A DNA stretch of 52,318 nucleotides from Bacteroidota bacterium (GTDB lineage: Bacteria; Bacteroidota; Bacteroidia; CAILMK01; JAAYUY01), in contig JADHTG010000017.1 in NCBI GenBank assembly GCA_016776505.1, positions 1 through 52,318 on the forward strand, written 5' to 3'. The translations under genes and the position numbers were made by a program. Position 1 is the first letter of the stretch. Each line of letters begins with the position of its first letter. Under the pieces are notes generated by a model, which had not been told where the DNA came from, searched no databases, and saw nothing but the letters and a program-made list of their open reading frames with translations. Positions 41,561 to 49,190 of this stretch are shown in pieces.

Positions 41561-42514
41561 ATGGAGACAGTGAAATACAAAATTGGTATTATCGGTTTAG
41601 GGCCAATCGGACAAACTTTAGCCGTATTTTTCAAAGAGGCTGGTTGTGAAGTGGCAGTGACAGACCTGGATCGGGAAAAGCTTAATATGATACGCAAAAA
41701 TGGAATCGAACTGGTTAGCAGAATCAGAAAGAAGGCATTCCTGAAATTTGTGTATTATTCCATACAGGAAATGTTGGAACATGATTTTGACATTCTGATA
41801 AGTGCTGTTAAGGATTATCATGTCGATTCCATCCTGGAACAGATTGAACTTGGATTGAGAAAAAAAACGTATTTACTGAGTGCCCAGAATGGAATAGATA
41901 TCAGGAGAAAATACAGCAGCCATTTTGATGAATCAGAAATACTCAGAATGGTGGTTAACTTTGCGGGAAACCTGCAAGCACCGAATGTGGTAGCCCTAAA
42001 CTTCTTTAATCCCCCTAATTATGTTGGCTCTGTAAATGATTCCTGCACAGACATTTCAAATTGGATTGCTGATACTTTGAATGATGTGAAAATGGAAACA
42101 ATTTCAATCGATTCTTTTGAGGTATCTGATAAAATATGGGAGAAGACCATTATTAATGCTGCACTAAGTCCTTTGTGCGCGATTTCCCGCCTGACCATGA
42201 AAGAGGCCATGGATAATTCAGACACCCTGGAAATTGTTGAACAGATTTTATACGAAGCTGTTGAGGTGGCTAAAGCTGAAGAGATCAAATTACCTGACAA
42301 TTTCATTAAACTGGCCATACGTTATTTGGGAAATGCTGGAAACCATATGCCTTCACTGGCTGTTGACCTCATTAATAAAAGAGATACTGAAATCGATTAT
42401 ATGAATGGCAAAATTGTGGAATATGGCAGAAAACATTATATACGGACACCCTTAAACCTGACCCTTACCAACCTGGTGAAAGCCATATCCATAAAAAATG
42501 GAGTAAGAGAATAG
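41561..42514 (+). CDS. ApbA/PanE-like ketopantoate reductase-family dehydrogenase
   Basis: The 317-residue protein starts with a Rossmann motif (KIGIIGLGPIGQTLAVFF) and has the family C-terminal region: SDKIWEKTIINAALSPLCAISRLTMKEAM and LVDLINKRDTEIDYMNGKIVEYGRKH. In true PanE, KxxxNxxxN(P/A)L and ExD contacts bind ketopantoate; here WEKTIINAALSPL and DTEIDYMNG correspond. The nearest neighbours are not pantothenate genes, so it may act on a pathway hydroxy/oxo-acid. It follows the acyl-CoA synthetase by 48 nt and precedes Had by 25 nt. Confidence 0.75.
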   Translation: METVKYKIGIIGLGPIGQTLAVFFKEAGCEVAVTDLDREKLNMIRKNGIELVSRIRKKAFLKFVYYSIQEMLEHDFDILISAVKDYHVDSILEQIELGLRKKTYLLSAQNGIDIRRKYSSHFDESEILRMVVNFAGNLQAPNVVALNFFNPPNYVGSVNDSCTDISNWIADTLNDVKMETISIDSFEVSDKIWEKTIINAALSPLCAISRLTMKEAMDNSDTLEIVEQILYEAVEVAKAEEIKLPDNFIKLAIRYLGNAGNHMPSLAVDLINKRDTEIDYMNGKIVEYGRKHYIRTPLNLTLTNLVKAISIKNGVRE

Positions 42515-42539
42515 AGTTAAAAGTTGAAATGATAAAATT

Positions 42540-43601
42540 ATGGAAAAACGAATGTATTTATGGCAAATGGTTGAACCGGATGCTGAATTTCAGTTGGTGG
42601 AAGCTGCATTTCCCCCATTGGAAGATCATGAAGTGCTGGTTAAAATTGCCGGTTGTGGTGTGTGTCACACCGATTTGAGTTTCTGGCACTATGGAGTGAA
42701 GACTAAAAAAGAACCTCCATTAACATTGGGTCATGAAATAAGTGGAGAAGTGGTTGCCGGAAACGGGGAATGGATGGGAAAAAAAGTAATCATTCCCGCT
42801 GTTTTACCCTGTGGCGATTGTGAATTGTGTAAAAAAGGGAGAAGCAATATGTGTCAGAATCAGCTGATGCCCGGCAACGATTTTCATGGTGGATTTGCTT
42901 CTCACATTAAAGTACCTTCACGTTTTTTATGTCCTGTGCCCCCAAAAGTACTTGAAAAATATTCTCTGGAACAACTCTCAGTTGTAGCAGATGCTATCTC
43001 TACTCCATACCAGGTAATCAAAAAATCAGAATTGGAAGCCGGAGATCTGGCAATTGTGATCGGTGTGGGTGGTGTTGGTATTTACGGAGCACTGATTGCT
43101 AAAATTGAAGGAGCAAAAGTACTGGCCATTGATATTGATGATGCAAAACTGGAAATGGCCACAGGAAATGGCGTTGATGCCGTCTTAAACATCAAGGATC
43201 TGGACATCAAGACAATCAAAGGGAAGGTTAGAGAAATTGCCAAAGAACTCGGAGTTTCGAGATACGGGTGGAAGATTTTCGAGATTTCAGGAACCAAAGC
43301 CGGACAGGAATTGGGCTTCAGCCTGCTCACTTTTACATCCACTTTGTCAATCGTAGGGTTCACAATGGAAATTCCGCATGCCAGGTTAAGTAACCTGATG
43401 GCTTTCGATGCAAAAGTGATAGGTACATGGGGATGCAAACCTGAATTATATCCCGAAGTAGTTGACTTACTGGCAAAAGATAAATTGAAAATAGATCAGT
43501 TTGTTGAACTCTTTCCGATGTCAAAAATTAATGAAGTATTCAAAAACACCCTGCAGCACAAATACAAAAAACGTTCTGTCATGGTACCTGATTTTGAATA
43601 G
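42540..43601 (+). CDS. had: 6-hydroxycyclohex-1-ene-1-carbonyl-CoA dehydrogenase
   Basis: The 353-residue zinc-type alcohol dehydrogenase has the catalytic site GCGVCHTDLSFWHYGV and GHEISGEVV. The structural zinc cysteines are in PCGDCELCKKGRSNMC. MPGNDFHGGFASHIKVPSR, the NAD-binding VIGVGGVGIYGALIAK and GWKIFEISGTKAGQ follow. The LSFW-YGV, MPGND-GGFASHI and ADAISTPYQ combination is what I recall for Had of the Thauera-type benzoyl-CoA pathway, which oxidises the hydroxylated ring intermediate with NAD. It directly precedes Oah and Dch, which act after and before it. Confidence 0.85.
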   Translation: MEKRMYLWQMVEPDAEFQLVEAAFPPLEDHEVLVKIAGCGVCHTDLSFWHYGVKTKKEPPLTLGHEISGEVVAGNGEWMGKKVIIPAVLPCGDCELCKKGRSNMCQNQLMPGNDFHGGFASHIKVPSRFLCPVPPKVLEKYSLEQLSVVADAISTPYQVIKKSELEAGDLAIVIGVGGVGIYGALIAKIEGAKVLAIDIDDAKLEMATGNGVDAVLNIKDLDIKTIKGKVREIAKELGVSRYGWKIFEISGTKAGQELGFSLLTFTSTLSIVGFTMEIPHARLSNLMAFDAKVIGTWGCKPELYPEVVDLLAKDKLKIDQFVELFPMSKINEVFKNTLQHKYKKRSVMVPDFE

Positions 43602-43627
43602 ATTATTCATTGCACAAATTAAAATAA

Positions 43628-43710
43628 TGCCACGAAAACACAATGGTTCACGAAGAAAAAACAAGCATGAGTGTAAATCTTTGTGAATACTTTGAGCTTT
43701 GGTGACACTA
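43628..43710. repeat. Empty inverted-repeat element between had and oah
   Basis: The left arm at 43628-43665 (TGCCACGAAAACACAATGG, then CACGAAG) and the right arm at 43679-43710 (CTTTGTGAATACTTTGAGC, then GGTGACACTA) form a degenerate inverted repeat of the family that flanks the GxxExxY gene at 3391-3855. No gene lies inside. It is one of three copies in the window, all between co-directional genes. Confidence 0.5.
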
Positions 43711-43768
43711 CATATTTTTTTTAGTGGATTAATTAATAAAATGTTAAATACAATTAAAATATAATCAC

Positions 43769-44851
43769 ATGTTATTAAATCACGATCTCGTAAAAGTGGA
43801 TTTCCAGGAAATTCTTTATGAAAAGCGTCCTTGTCTGGATGTGGCTGGTAATCCGATTGAAGGACTTTTTAGTGCCTGGATTATTTTAAACAATCCGAAA
43901 CAATACAATTCATACACCACAAGTGCAGTCAAGGAAGTGATTCTCGCTTTCAGGCAGGCTTCAAACGACAGGAGTGTAGTGGCTGTGGTATTTACCGCAG
44001 TTGGCGACAAAGCTTTTTGTACGGGTGGAAATACCAAGGAATATGCTGAATATTATGCAGGAAATCCTCCGGAATACAGCCAGTATATGCGCTTATTCAA
44101 TGACATGGTTTCGGCTATATTTATCTGTGAAAAACCGGTTATCTGCCGGGTGAATGGCATGCGGATTGGTGGAGGACAGGAAATTGGCATGGCCAGTGAC
44201 TTTACCATTGCATCTGACCTGGCCCGTTTCGGACAGGCAGGACCCAAACATGGAAGTGCTGCCATTGGAGGAGCCACCGATTTTCTTCATTTGTATGTCG
44301 GTATTGAAAGAGCCATCAACTCCCTCACCTTATGCGAACCCTGGTCTGCACACCAGGCCTACCAGTTTGGTTTGATCACAGATATAGCACCCGCACTGAA
44401 AGTGGATGGAAAGTTTATCCCCAATCCATTGGTAATCACAGATAAATGGCTGGACGATTTCGGAAAAATGATTTATGGAACTCCTAAAAAAGGAGAAGAG
44501 ATGCAGAAGGCAAAAGAGGTTCTGGCATCAGGAGAAGTCGATCTATCCATGCTGGATAAACTGGTCGAAAGGCATATTTCTAAGTTGCTTTATACTTTTC
44601 CAAATTGCACCATGAAATCCCTCACAGAAATGCGGAAAAAGAAACTCGAGCATTGGGATAAAAACAAAGAAGGAAGCCGGGAGTGGCTGGCTTTGAATAT
44701 GATGTCCGAAGCAAAAGCGGGTTTTCAGGCATTTAATGATGGACCTAAGCATAACAGGGAAGTGGATTTTGTGAAACTACGTCTCCTGCTGGCTGAAGGA
44801 AAAGAATGGAATGATGAGCTCATCCGGGCTATATCTCCTCAATATCAATAG
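43769..44851 (+). CDS. oah: 6-oxocyclohex-1-ene-1-carbonyl-CoA hydrolase (ring-opening)
   Basis: The 360-residue crotonase-family enzyme shows a run of residues that I recall as highly conserved in BamA/Oah: NPKQYNSYTT, DKAFCTGGNTKEYAEYYAGN, YMRLFNDMVSAI, VICRVNGMRIGGGQEIGMASDF and GQAGPKHGSAAIGGATDFL. It later has LALNMMSEAKAGFQAFN. It adds water and cleaves the ring, yielding 3-hydroxypimelyl-CoA. The gene is widely used as a marker for anaerobic aromatic degradation. Its length is close to the usual ~375. It lies 31 nt before Dch. Confidence 0.92.
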   Translation: MLLNHDLVKVDFQEILYEKRPCLDVAGNPIEGLFSAWIILNNPKQYNSYTTSAVKEVILAFRQASNDRSVVAVVFTAVGDKAFCTGGNTKEYAEYYAGNPPEYSQYMRLFNDMVSAIFICEKPVICRVNGMRIGGGQEIGMASDFTIASDLARFGQAGPKHGSAAIGGATDFLHLYVGIERAINSLTLCEPWSAHQAYQFGLITDIAPALKVDGKFIPNPLVITDKWLDDFGKMIYGTPKKGEEMQKAKEVLASGEVDLSMLDKLVERHISKLLYTFPNCTMKSLTEMRKKKLEHWDKNKEGSREWLALNMMSEAKAGFQAFNDGPKHNREVDFVKLRLLLAEGKEWNDELIRAISPQYQ

Positions 44852-44882
44852 TTTATTAATTATTCACTGAAACAATAATATC

Positions 44883-45656
44883 ATGCAGAAAATAAAATTC
44901 GAATATCAATATGATAATTCAGTGGCAAGAATTATACTGGATGATGGCAAGGGAAATGTGCTGGACAATATCATGATGAATGAATTAATCGATTTGTTGT
45001 CCTCTTTTAAAAGCAAAAAAGATATAAAACTGATCACTTTTGAAGGAGCCGGCAAAAATTTTTCCTATGGTGCCAGTGTGGAAGAGCACACTAAAGACAA
45101 AGCTGAAGAAATGCTGAAAACATTTCACAAGATTTTTCATACCCTCATCGATCTGCATATCCCTACCCTGGCTAAAATTTCAGGACAATGCTTGGGTGGA
45201 GGATTTGAACTTCCATTGATGTGCAATTTTATTTTTGCTGATCAAACAGCAAAAGTGGGTCAGCCAGAAATTTTACTGGGCGTATTTGCACCCCCTGCCT
45301 CTATTATACTTCCCTTGAAAATTGGGAATTCAAAAGCGGAAGAACTGCTTATTACCGGAAGAATAATCGGTGCAGAAGAAGCAAAAAAGATAGGATTGAT
45401 CAATGATGTATTCGAAGACAGGGAATCGATGGATAACACCATTAAGGAATGGATTGAGAAATATATATTGGGTAAAAGTGCATCATCGCTCAGGCATGCC
45501 ACTGAAGCTGCCCGTGCATCCTTTGATCATGTGATGAAAAGAGAGCTGGATCACTTCACTGAACTCTTCCTGGATAAATTAATGGAAACGCACGATGCCA
45601 ATGAAGGGATCAATTCATTCATGGAAAAAAGACCCCCTGTCTGGAAGAACTGCTAA
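44883..45656 (+). CDS. dch: Cyclohexa-1,5-diene-1-carbonyl-CoA hydratase
   Basis: The 257-residue crotonase-family protein has the Dch pattern: DDGKGNVLDNIMM, FSYGASVEEH, SGQCLGGGFELPLMCNF, KVGQPEILLGVFAPPAS and a C-terminus METHDANEGINSFMEKRPPVW. These match what I recall of the Thauera-type hydratase, which adds water to the dienoyl-CoA made by class I benzoyl-CoA reductase. Together with Had and Oah it defines the modified beta-oxidation branch after ring reduction. The transporter gene starts 10 nt later. Confidence 0.9.
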   Translation: MQKIKFEYQYDNSVARIILDDGKGNVLDNIMMNELIDLLSSFKSKKDIKLITFEGAGKNFSYGASVEEHTKDKAEEMLKTFHKIFHTLIDLHIPTLAKISGQCLGGGFELPLMCNFIFADQTAKVGQPEILLGVFAPPASIILPLKIGNSKAEELLITGRIIGAEEAKKIGLINDVFEDRESMDNTIKEWIEKYILGKSASSLRHATEAARASFDHVMKRELDHFTELFLDKLMETHDANEGINSFMEKRPPVWKNC

Positions 45657-45666
45657 GTAAATTTAC

Positions 45667-46944
45667 ATGAATAATCTGGAGCAGGGAAAAGTAAAAAAGG
45701 ACAGGAAAAAAGTCAGTTTTAGGGCATTGGGACCTGGGATATTGTATGCAGGAGCTGCCATCGGAGCTTCTCACCTGATCTTTTCAACCCGTGCAGGGGC
45801 AGATTATAGTTATCATCTGATTTGGGCAATAATCCTCATCAATTTATTCAAATATCCTTTTTTTGAATTCAGCTACCGCTATACTGCAGCCACAGGTGAA
45901 AGTGTTTTAACAGGTTATAAAAAACTGGGAAAGTGGGCCATCTTATCCTTTTTTATCATCTCAATATTTACTGCCATCATTAATTTTGCTGCAGTAACCA
46001 AAGTAACTTCAGATCTTACTTCCTATTTTTTTAATATTCAACTAGATCCTTTTCTTTCCAGTTCTGGACTGCTAATTATTGTCATCCTGTTTTTATTTAT
46101 TGGCAAGTATACACTATTAGACAAATTCATGAAGGTCATCATAATGATCCTGGGTATTTTCACCATTATTGCCTTCTTTTTCGCCTTAAATAGGGGACAG
46201 CAAATAGCCCCAGGTTTCATTCCACCTGAATTATGGGATATTGCAGGTCTTACTTTTATCTTAGCGCTTATGGGATGGATGCCCACCCCGATCGATGCTT
46301 CTGTATGGCCATCAGTATGGGCAGTAGAAAGAAACAAGCAAAAGAAAATTACACCTACTTTTAATGAATACAGGTTTGACTTTCACGTAGGCTACATTGG
46401 CTCTGCCTTCATGGCCTTATTCTTTTTAGGTTTGGGTGCATTGGTCATGTACGGTTCGGGCAATCAATTTTCTGCTGATGGAGTTAAATTCTCGCAACAG
46501 CTGGTCTCCTTGTATTCTGAATCAATTGGTAGCTGGAGTCAGGAAATAATTGCCACCATCATTTTAATTACCATGTTCAGTACGGCTCTTACTGTTATTG
46601 ATGGCTACCCGAGATCATTGGAAGGTTCTGTTTTTGAACTTTTTCCTTCTACAAAAAAATGGGGAAAGAAAGTTTATATGTTTTGGATCAGCGTGTTGGC
46701 TGTTGCAGCAGTTATTATTTTGGGTGCTTTTACTAAAAATATGAAGACACTGCTGGTTTTTGCAACAGTCATTTCATTCCTGACAGCTCCTTTGTTTGCG
46801 TTTGTAAATTATAAGGTGGTTACCAGTAATTTTATATCTGCAGAATATTATCCTAAAAAATGGCTGCGAATACTGGCTATAGCAGGAATTGTTTTTTTGG
46901 TGGGATTTAGTTTAATTTACATGTATTTTATTTTCATTAAATAG
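45667..46944 (+). CDS. Nramp-related transporter lacking the metal-binding motif
   Basis: The 425-residue membrane protein has about eleven predicted helices and the Nramp start GPGILYAGAAIGASHLIFSTRAG. In canonical Nramp proteins the first helix carries DPGN, which binds Mn or Fe; here the matching stretch reads AAIGASH (about residues 30-36). The helix-6 MPH motif also appears changed, with MGWMPTPIDAS in its place. It belongs to a poorly characterised Bacteroidota branch often labelled divalent metal transporter. Placement between Dch and benzoyl-CoA reductase suggests iron import for the reductase or, given the lost motif, transport of an organic substrate. Confidence 0.78.
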   Translation: MNNLEQGKVKKDRKKVSFRALGPGILYAGAAIGASHLIFSTRAGADYSYHLIWAIILINLFKYPFFEFSYRYTAATGESVLTGYKKLGKWAILSFFIISIFTAIINFAAVTKVTSDLTSYFFNIQLDPFLSSSGLLIIVILFLFIGKYTLLDKFMKVIIMILGIFTIIAFFFALNRGQQIAPGFIPPELWDIAGLTFILALMGWMPTPIDASVWPSVWAVERNKQKKITPTFNEYRFDFHVGYIGSAFMALFFLGLGALVMYGSGNQFSADGVKFSQQLVSLYSESIGSWSQEIIATIILITMFSTALTVIDGYPRSLEGSVFELFPSTKKWGKKVYMFWISVLAVAAVIILGAFTKNMKTLLVFATVISFLTAPLFAFVNYKVVTSNFISAEYYPKKWLRILAIAGIVFLVGFSLIYMYFIFIK

Positions 46945-46963
46945 AGAGATTTTAGATATAAAT

Positions 46964-48211
46964 ATGAGCAATCAAAATATGCAAACAAGGGAAGAGATCA
47001 TAAAGTTGCAATCTGTTCAAGCACTTCGTCAAACAATGGATGATTATTTTAGCCGTTTAAAAGATGCTACCGAAACAGGAAGAAAGAAGATTGCCTGGTG
47101 CACCAGTGTCGGACCTGCTGAGCTGCTCTACTCCATGGGATTTGAAGTGTATTTCCCGGAAAATCATGGAGCCATGTTAGGAGCAGGAAAGAATGCTGAT
47201 AAATACATTCCAACAGCAGTTGCCCATGGCTATTCTCCTGAAATTTGTTCCTACCTCACCAGCGATATTGGAGCATTCATTCAAAATGAAACTCCTTTGC
47301 AAAAAATGGGATTTAAATCTGTCCCCAAGCCAGACATATTAGTTTATAATACCAACCAGTGCCGTGAGGTGGGGGATTGGTTTTCATTTTATGCCAAGCA
47401 TTTTAATGTGCCTGTTCTGGGAATTTACACTCCTTTGGGGATTAATGAGCTATCAGCAGTTGTCATTGACAACATCTCAAAACAGCTTCAGGCACTTGTC
47501 CCTGAGCTGGAAAAAATAGCAGATCAAAAATTTGATATCGACAAATTCAGGGAAGCTGTCAATTTATCGCATGATGGCTGTGTTTTATGGCGGGAAGTGC
47601 TGGAAACGGCTATGCACAAACCTGCACCGATTAACTTTTTTGATGCAGCCATCCATATGGGACCAATTGTGGTCATGCGTGGAACTCAGTACGCAATAGA
47701 TTATTATAAAATTCTGAAAGATGAATTAGAAAACAGGATTGAAAACCATATCGGAGCAGTTCCACAGGAAAAACACCGAATATATTGGGAAGGAATGCCC
47801 TTGTGGTTTAAGTTGAGTAGCATGGCGAAATTGTTTGCAAAACTGGATAGCTGCATAGTAGCATCTACATATTGCAACAGTTGGGTATTTGATGACCTGG
47901 ATGGAAACGATCCTTTCAACTCCTCTGCTTTGGCGTATTCTAAATTATTTATTGTCAGGTCGGCAGATGCCAAGCAAGAGGTATTGGAGCAGCTCATGTC
48001 TGATTTCTCCGTTGATGGAATCATATATCACGAAGCCAAAACCTGTCCACGTAACTCCAATAATTGTTTTGGTATGCAATCCCGTGCAAATTCAAATAAC
48101 AAAATACCTTATCTTGAACTAAACGGTGACCTGAACGATCCAAGATGCTATAGTGAAGAACAAAGCGTTATTGCAATTGAAACATTTATTCAGCAATTGG
48201 CTGGTAATTGA
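46964..48211 (+). CDS. bcrB: Benzoyl-CoA reductase, B-type subunit
   Basis: The 415-residue protein belongs to the 2-hydroxyacyl-CoA dehydratase D-component/BcrB-C family. Motifs I recall for BcrB/BadE/BzdO are GRKKIAWCTSVGPAELLYSMG (Cys46), YFPENHGAMLGA, GYSPEICSYLTSDIGA (Cys95), VYNTNQCREV (Cys133), YWEGMPLWFKL, ASTYCNSW and EAKTCPRNSN. The conserved cysteines for the 4Fe-4S cluster are thus present. It forms the catalytic core with a BcrC-type partner in known enzymes. No intact partner is in view. It follows the Nramp-like gene by 19 nt and is separated from the D-type subunit by a repeat-filled gap. Confidence 0.85.
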   Translation: MSNQNMQTREEIIKLQSVQALRQTMDDYFSRLKDATETGRKKIAWCTSVGPAELLYSMGFEVYFPENHGAMLGAGKNADKYIPTAVAHGYSPEICSYLTSDIGAFIQNETPLQKMGFKSVPKPDILVYNTNQCREVGDWFSFYAKHFNVPVLGIYTPLGINELSAVVIDNISKQLQALVPELEKIADQKFDIDKFREAVNLSHDGCVLWREVLETAMHKPAPINFFDAAIHMGPIVVMRGTQYAIDYYKILKDELENRIENHIGAVPQEKHRIYWEGMPLWFKLSSMAKLFAKLDSCIVASTYCNSWVFDDLDGNDPFNSSALAYSKLFIVRSADAKQEVLEQLMSDFSVDGIIYHEAKTCPRNSNNCFGMQSRANSNNKIPYLELNGDLNDPRCYSEEQSVIAIETFIQQLAGN

Positions 48212-48221
48212 TAATTTAAAC

Positions 48222-48405
48222 TGAATATCGAATGATGAATCAATGTCATTTAGTAAGGAACTAGACTTCGACTTCGCTCAGTCCAACAGTTGCCCTGAGC
48301 GAAGTCGAAGGGTTGTTGGATTACCTCTAAATGGAATTAAATCACTAACTTAACGACATTGAATATCGAATGTTGAATACCGAATATCCCTGCCCTGCCG
48401 GCAGG
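48222..48405. repeat. Nested repeats in the bcrB-bcrD gap
   Basis: A 16-bp perfect inverted repeat (CTTCGACTTCGCTCAG at 48266-48281; CTGAGCGAAGTCGAAG at 48295-48310) sits inside outer arms at about 48243-48258 and 48347-48360. These outer arms begin AATGTC and end GACATT. A 19-bp direct repeat, TGAATATCGAATG(A/T)TGAAT, flanks the set at 48222-48240 and 48360-48378. CCTGCCGGCAGG, a 12-bp palindrome, lies at 48394-48405. This looks like layered dispersed-repeat elements. The gap is where bcrA lies between bcrB and bcrD in Thauera. Confidence 0.75.
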
Positions 48406-48433
48406 CGGGGAATGATGAAGTGAATATAAGCCC

Positions 48434-49180
48434 ATGAAGTACAAAATCGGAATAGATCTCGGTTCTTCTTACACCAAGGGTGCTTTGGTTGATGAAAATA
48501 ATAAATTAATAGAGGTCCGTTGCGTGAAAACAGGATACGATTTTAATAGAGCAGCAAATAAAATCATTGATGAGTTTAAAGTAAATTATGAGATACAGGA
48601 CCCGGTATTTACCTGCGGATATGGCCGGGATCAACTCAAAATTCCTTTCATCTCTAATTCAGAGATCATTGCTTTATCGAAAGCAGTATTTGATTTGTAT
48701 AAAAGAAAGTGTTCGGTAGTGGATATTGGCGGACAGGATACCAAATACATCAAAATTAATGATCAGGGACAGGTAGATAAATTTAAAATGAATAGAAAAT
48801 GTGCTGCAGGAACAGGTTCTTTTATTGAAGAAATAGCTTATCGCCTGGATATTTCAACTGAAGAATTCAATGATTTTGCCAAGCAGGCAACAGAAGAAGT
48901 CAAGATCAATAGTTTTTGTACCGTATTTGCCATTTCCGAGATCATTGGCATGATAAAAAACGGTACTTCATTGCCTAACATCATTATTGGAATTTACAAT
49001 TCCATCGTATCCCGCTGTGTGGAGATGTCACCCATAGAGGACTTCCTTGTTCTTAGCGGTGGTGTGCCTCCCAGGCATCCCATGATAGTTGAACAATTTA
49101 AAAAGATTTTTCATAATTTAGAAAATCCGGAAAATTCGCAATTTTTAGCCGCTTATGGCTGTGTTTTATTAAATAATTGA
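48434..49180 (+). CDS. bcrD: Benzoyl-CoA reductase D-type ATPase/activator subunit (BadF/BcrD/HgdC family)
   Basis: The 248-residue ASKHA ATPase has phosphate-binding motifs GIDLGSSYTKGALVD and VVDIGGQDTKYIKI, the loop CGYGRDQLK and the cluster cysteines in NRKCAAGTGSFIEEIA (Cys123) and SFCTVFAISEII (Cys162), 39 residues apart as in HgdC. LVLSGGVPPRHP follows. Its length fits BcrD/BzdQ or the homodimeric activators; BcrA-type subunits are much longer. It couples ATP hydrolysis to electron transfer from ferredoxin. No A-type partner is visible, so it may act as a homodimer or pair with a subunit elsewhere. The second thiolase starts 10 nt later. Confidence 0.83.
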   Translation: MKYKIGIDLGSSYTKGALVDENNKLIEVRCVKTGYDFNRAANKIIDEFKVNYEIQDPVFTCGYGRDQLKIPFISNSEIIALSKAVFDLYKRKCSVVDIGGQDTKYIKINDQGQVDKFKMNRKCAAGTGSFIEEIAYRLDISTEEFNDFAKQATEEVKINSFCTVFAISEIIGMIKNGTSLPNIIIGIYNSIVSRCVEMSPIEDFLVLSGGVPPRHPMIVEQFKKIFHNLENPENSQFLAAYGCVLLNN

Positions 49181-49190
49181 ATAAAAAAAT

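Noticed and set aside
46964..49180. Reading the B-type and D-type genes as a 2-hydroxyglutaryl- or phenyllactyl-CoA dehydratase system
   Set aside because: The protein motifs fit benzoyl-CoA reductase B better, and the adjacent Had, Oah and Dch genes act directly downstream of benzoyl-CoA reduction. A dehydratase remains a minor alternative because only two subunits are present.
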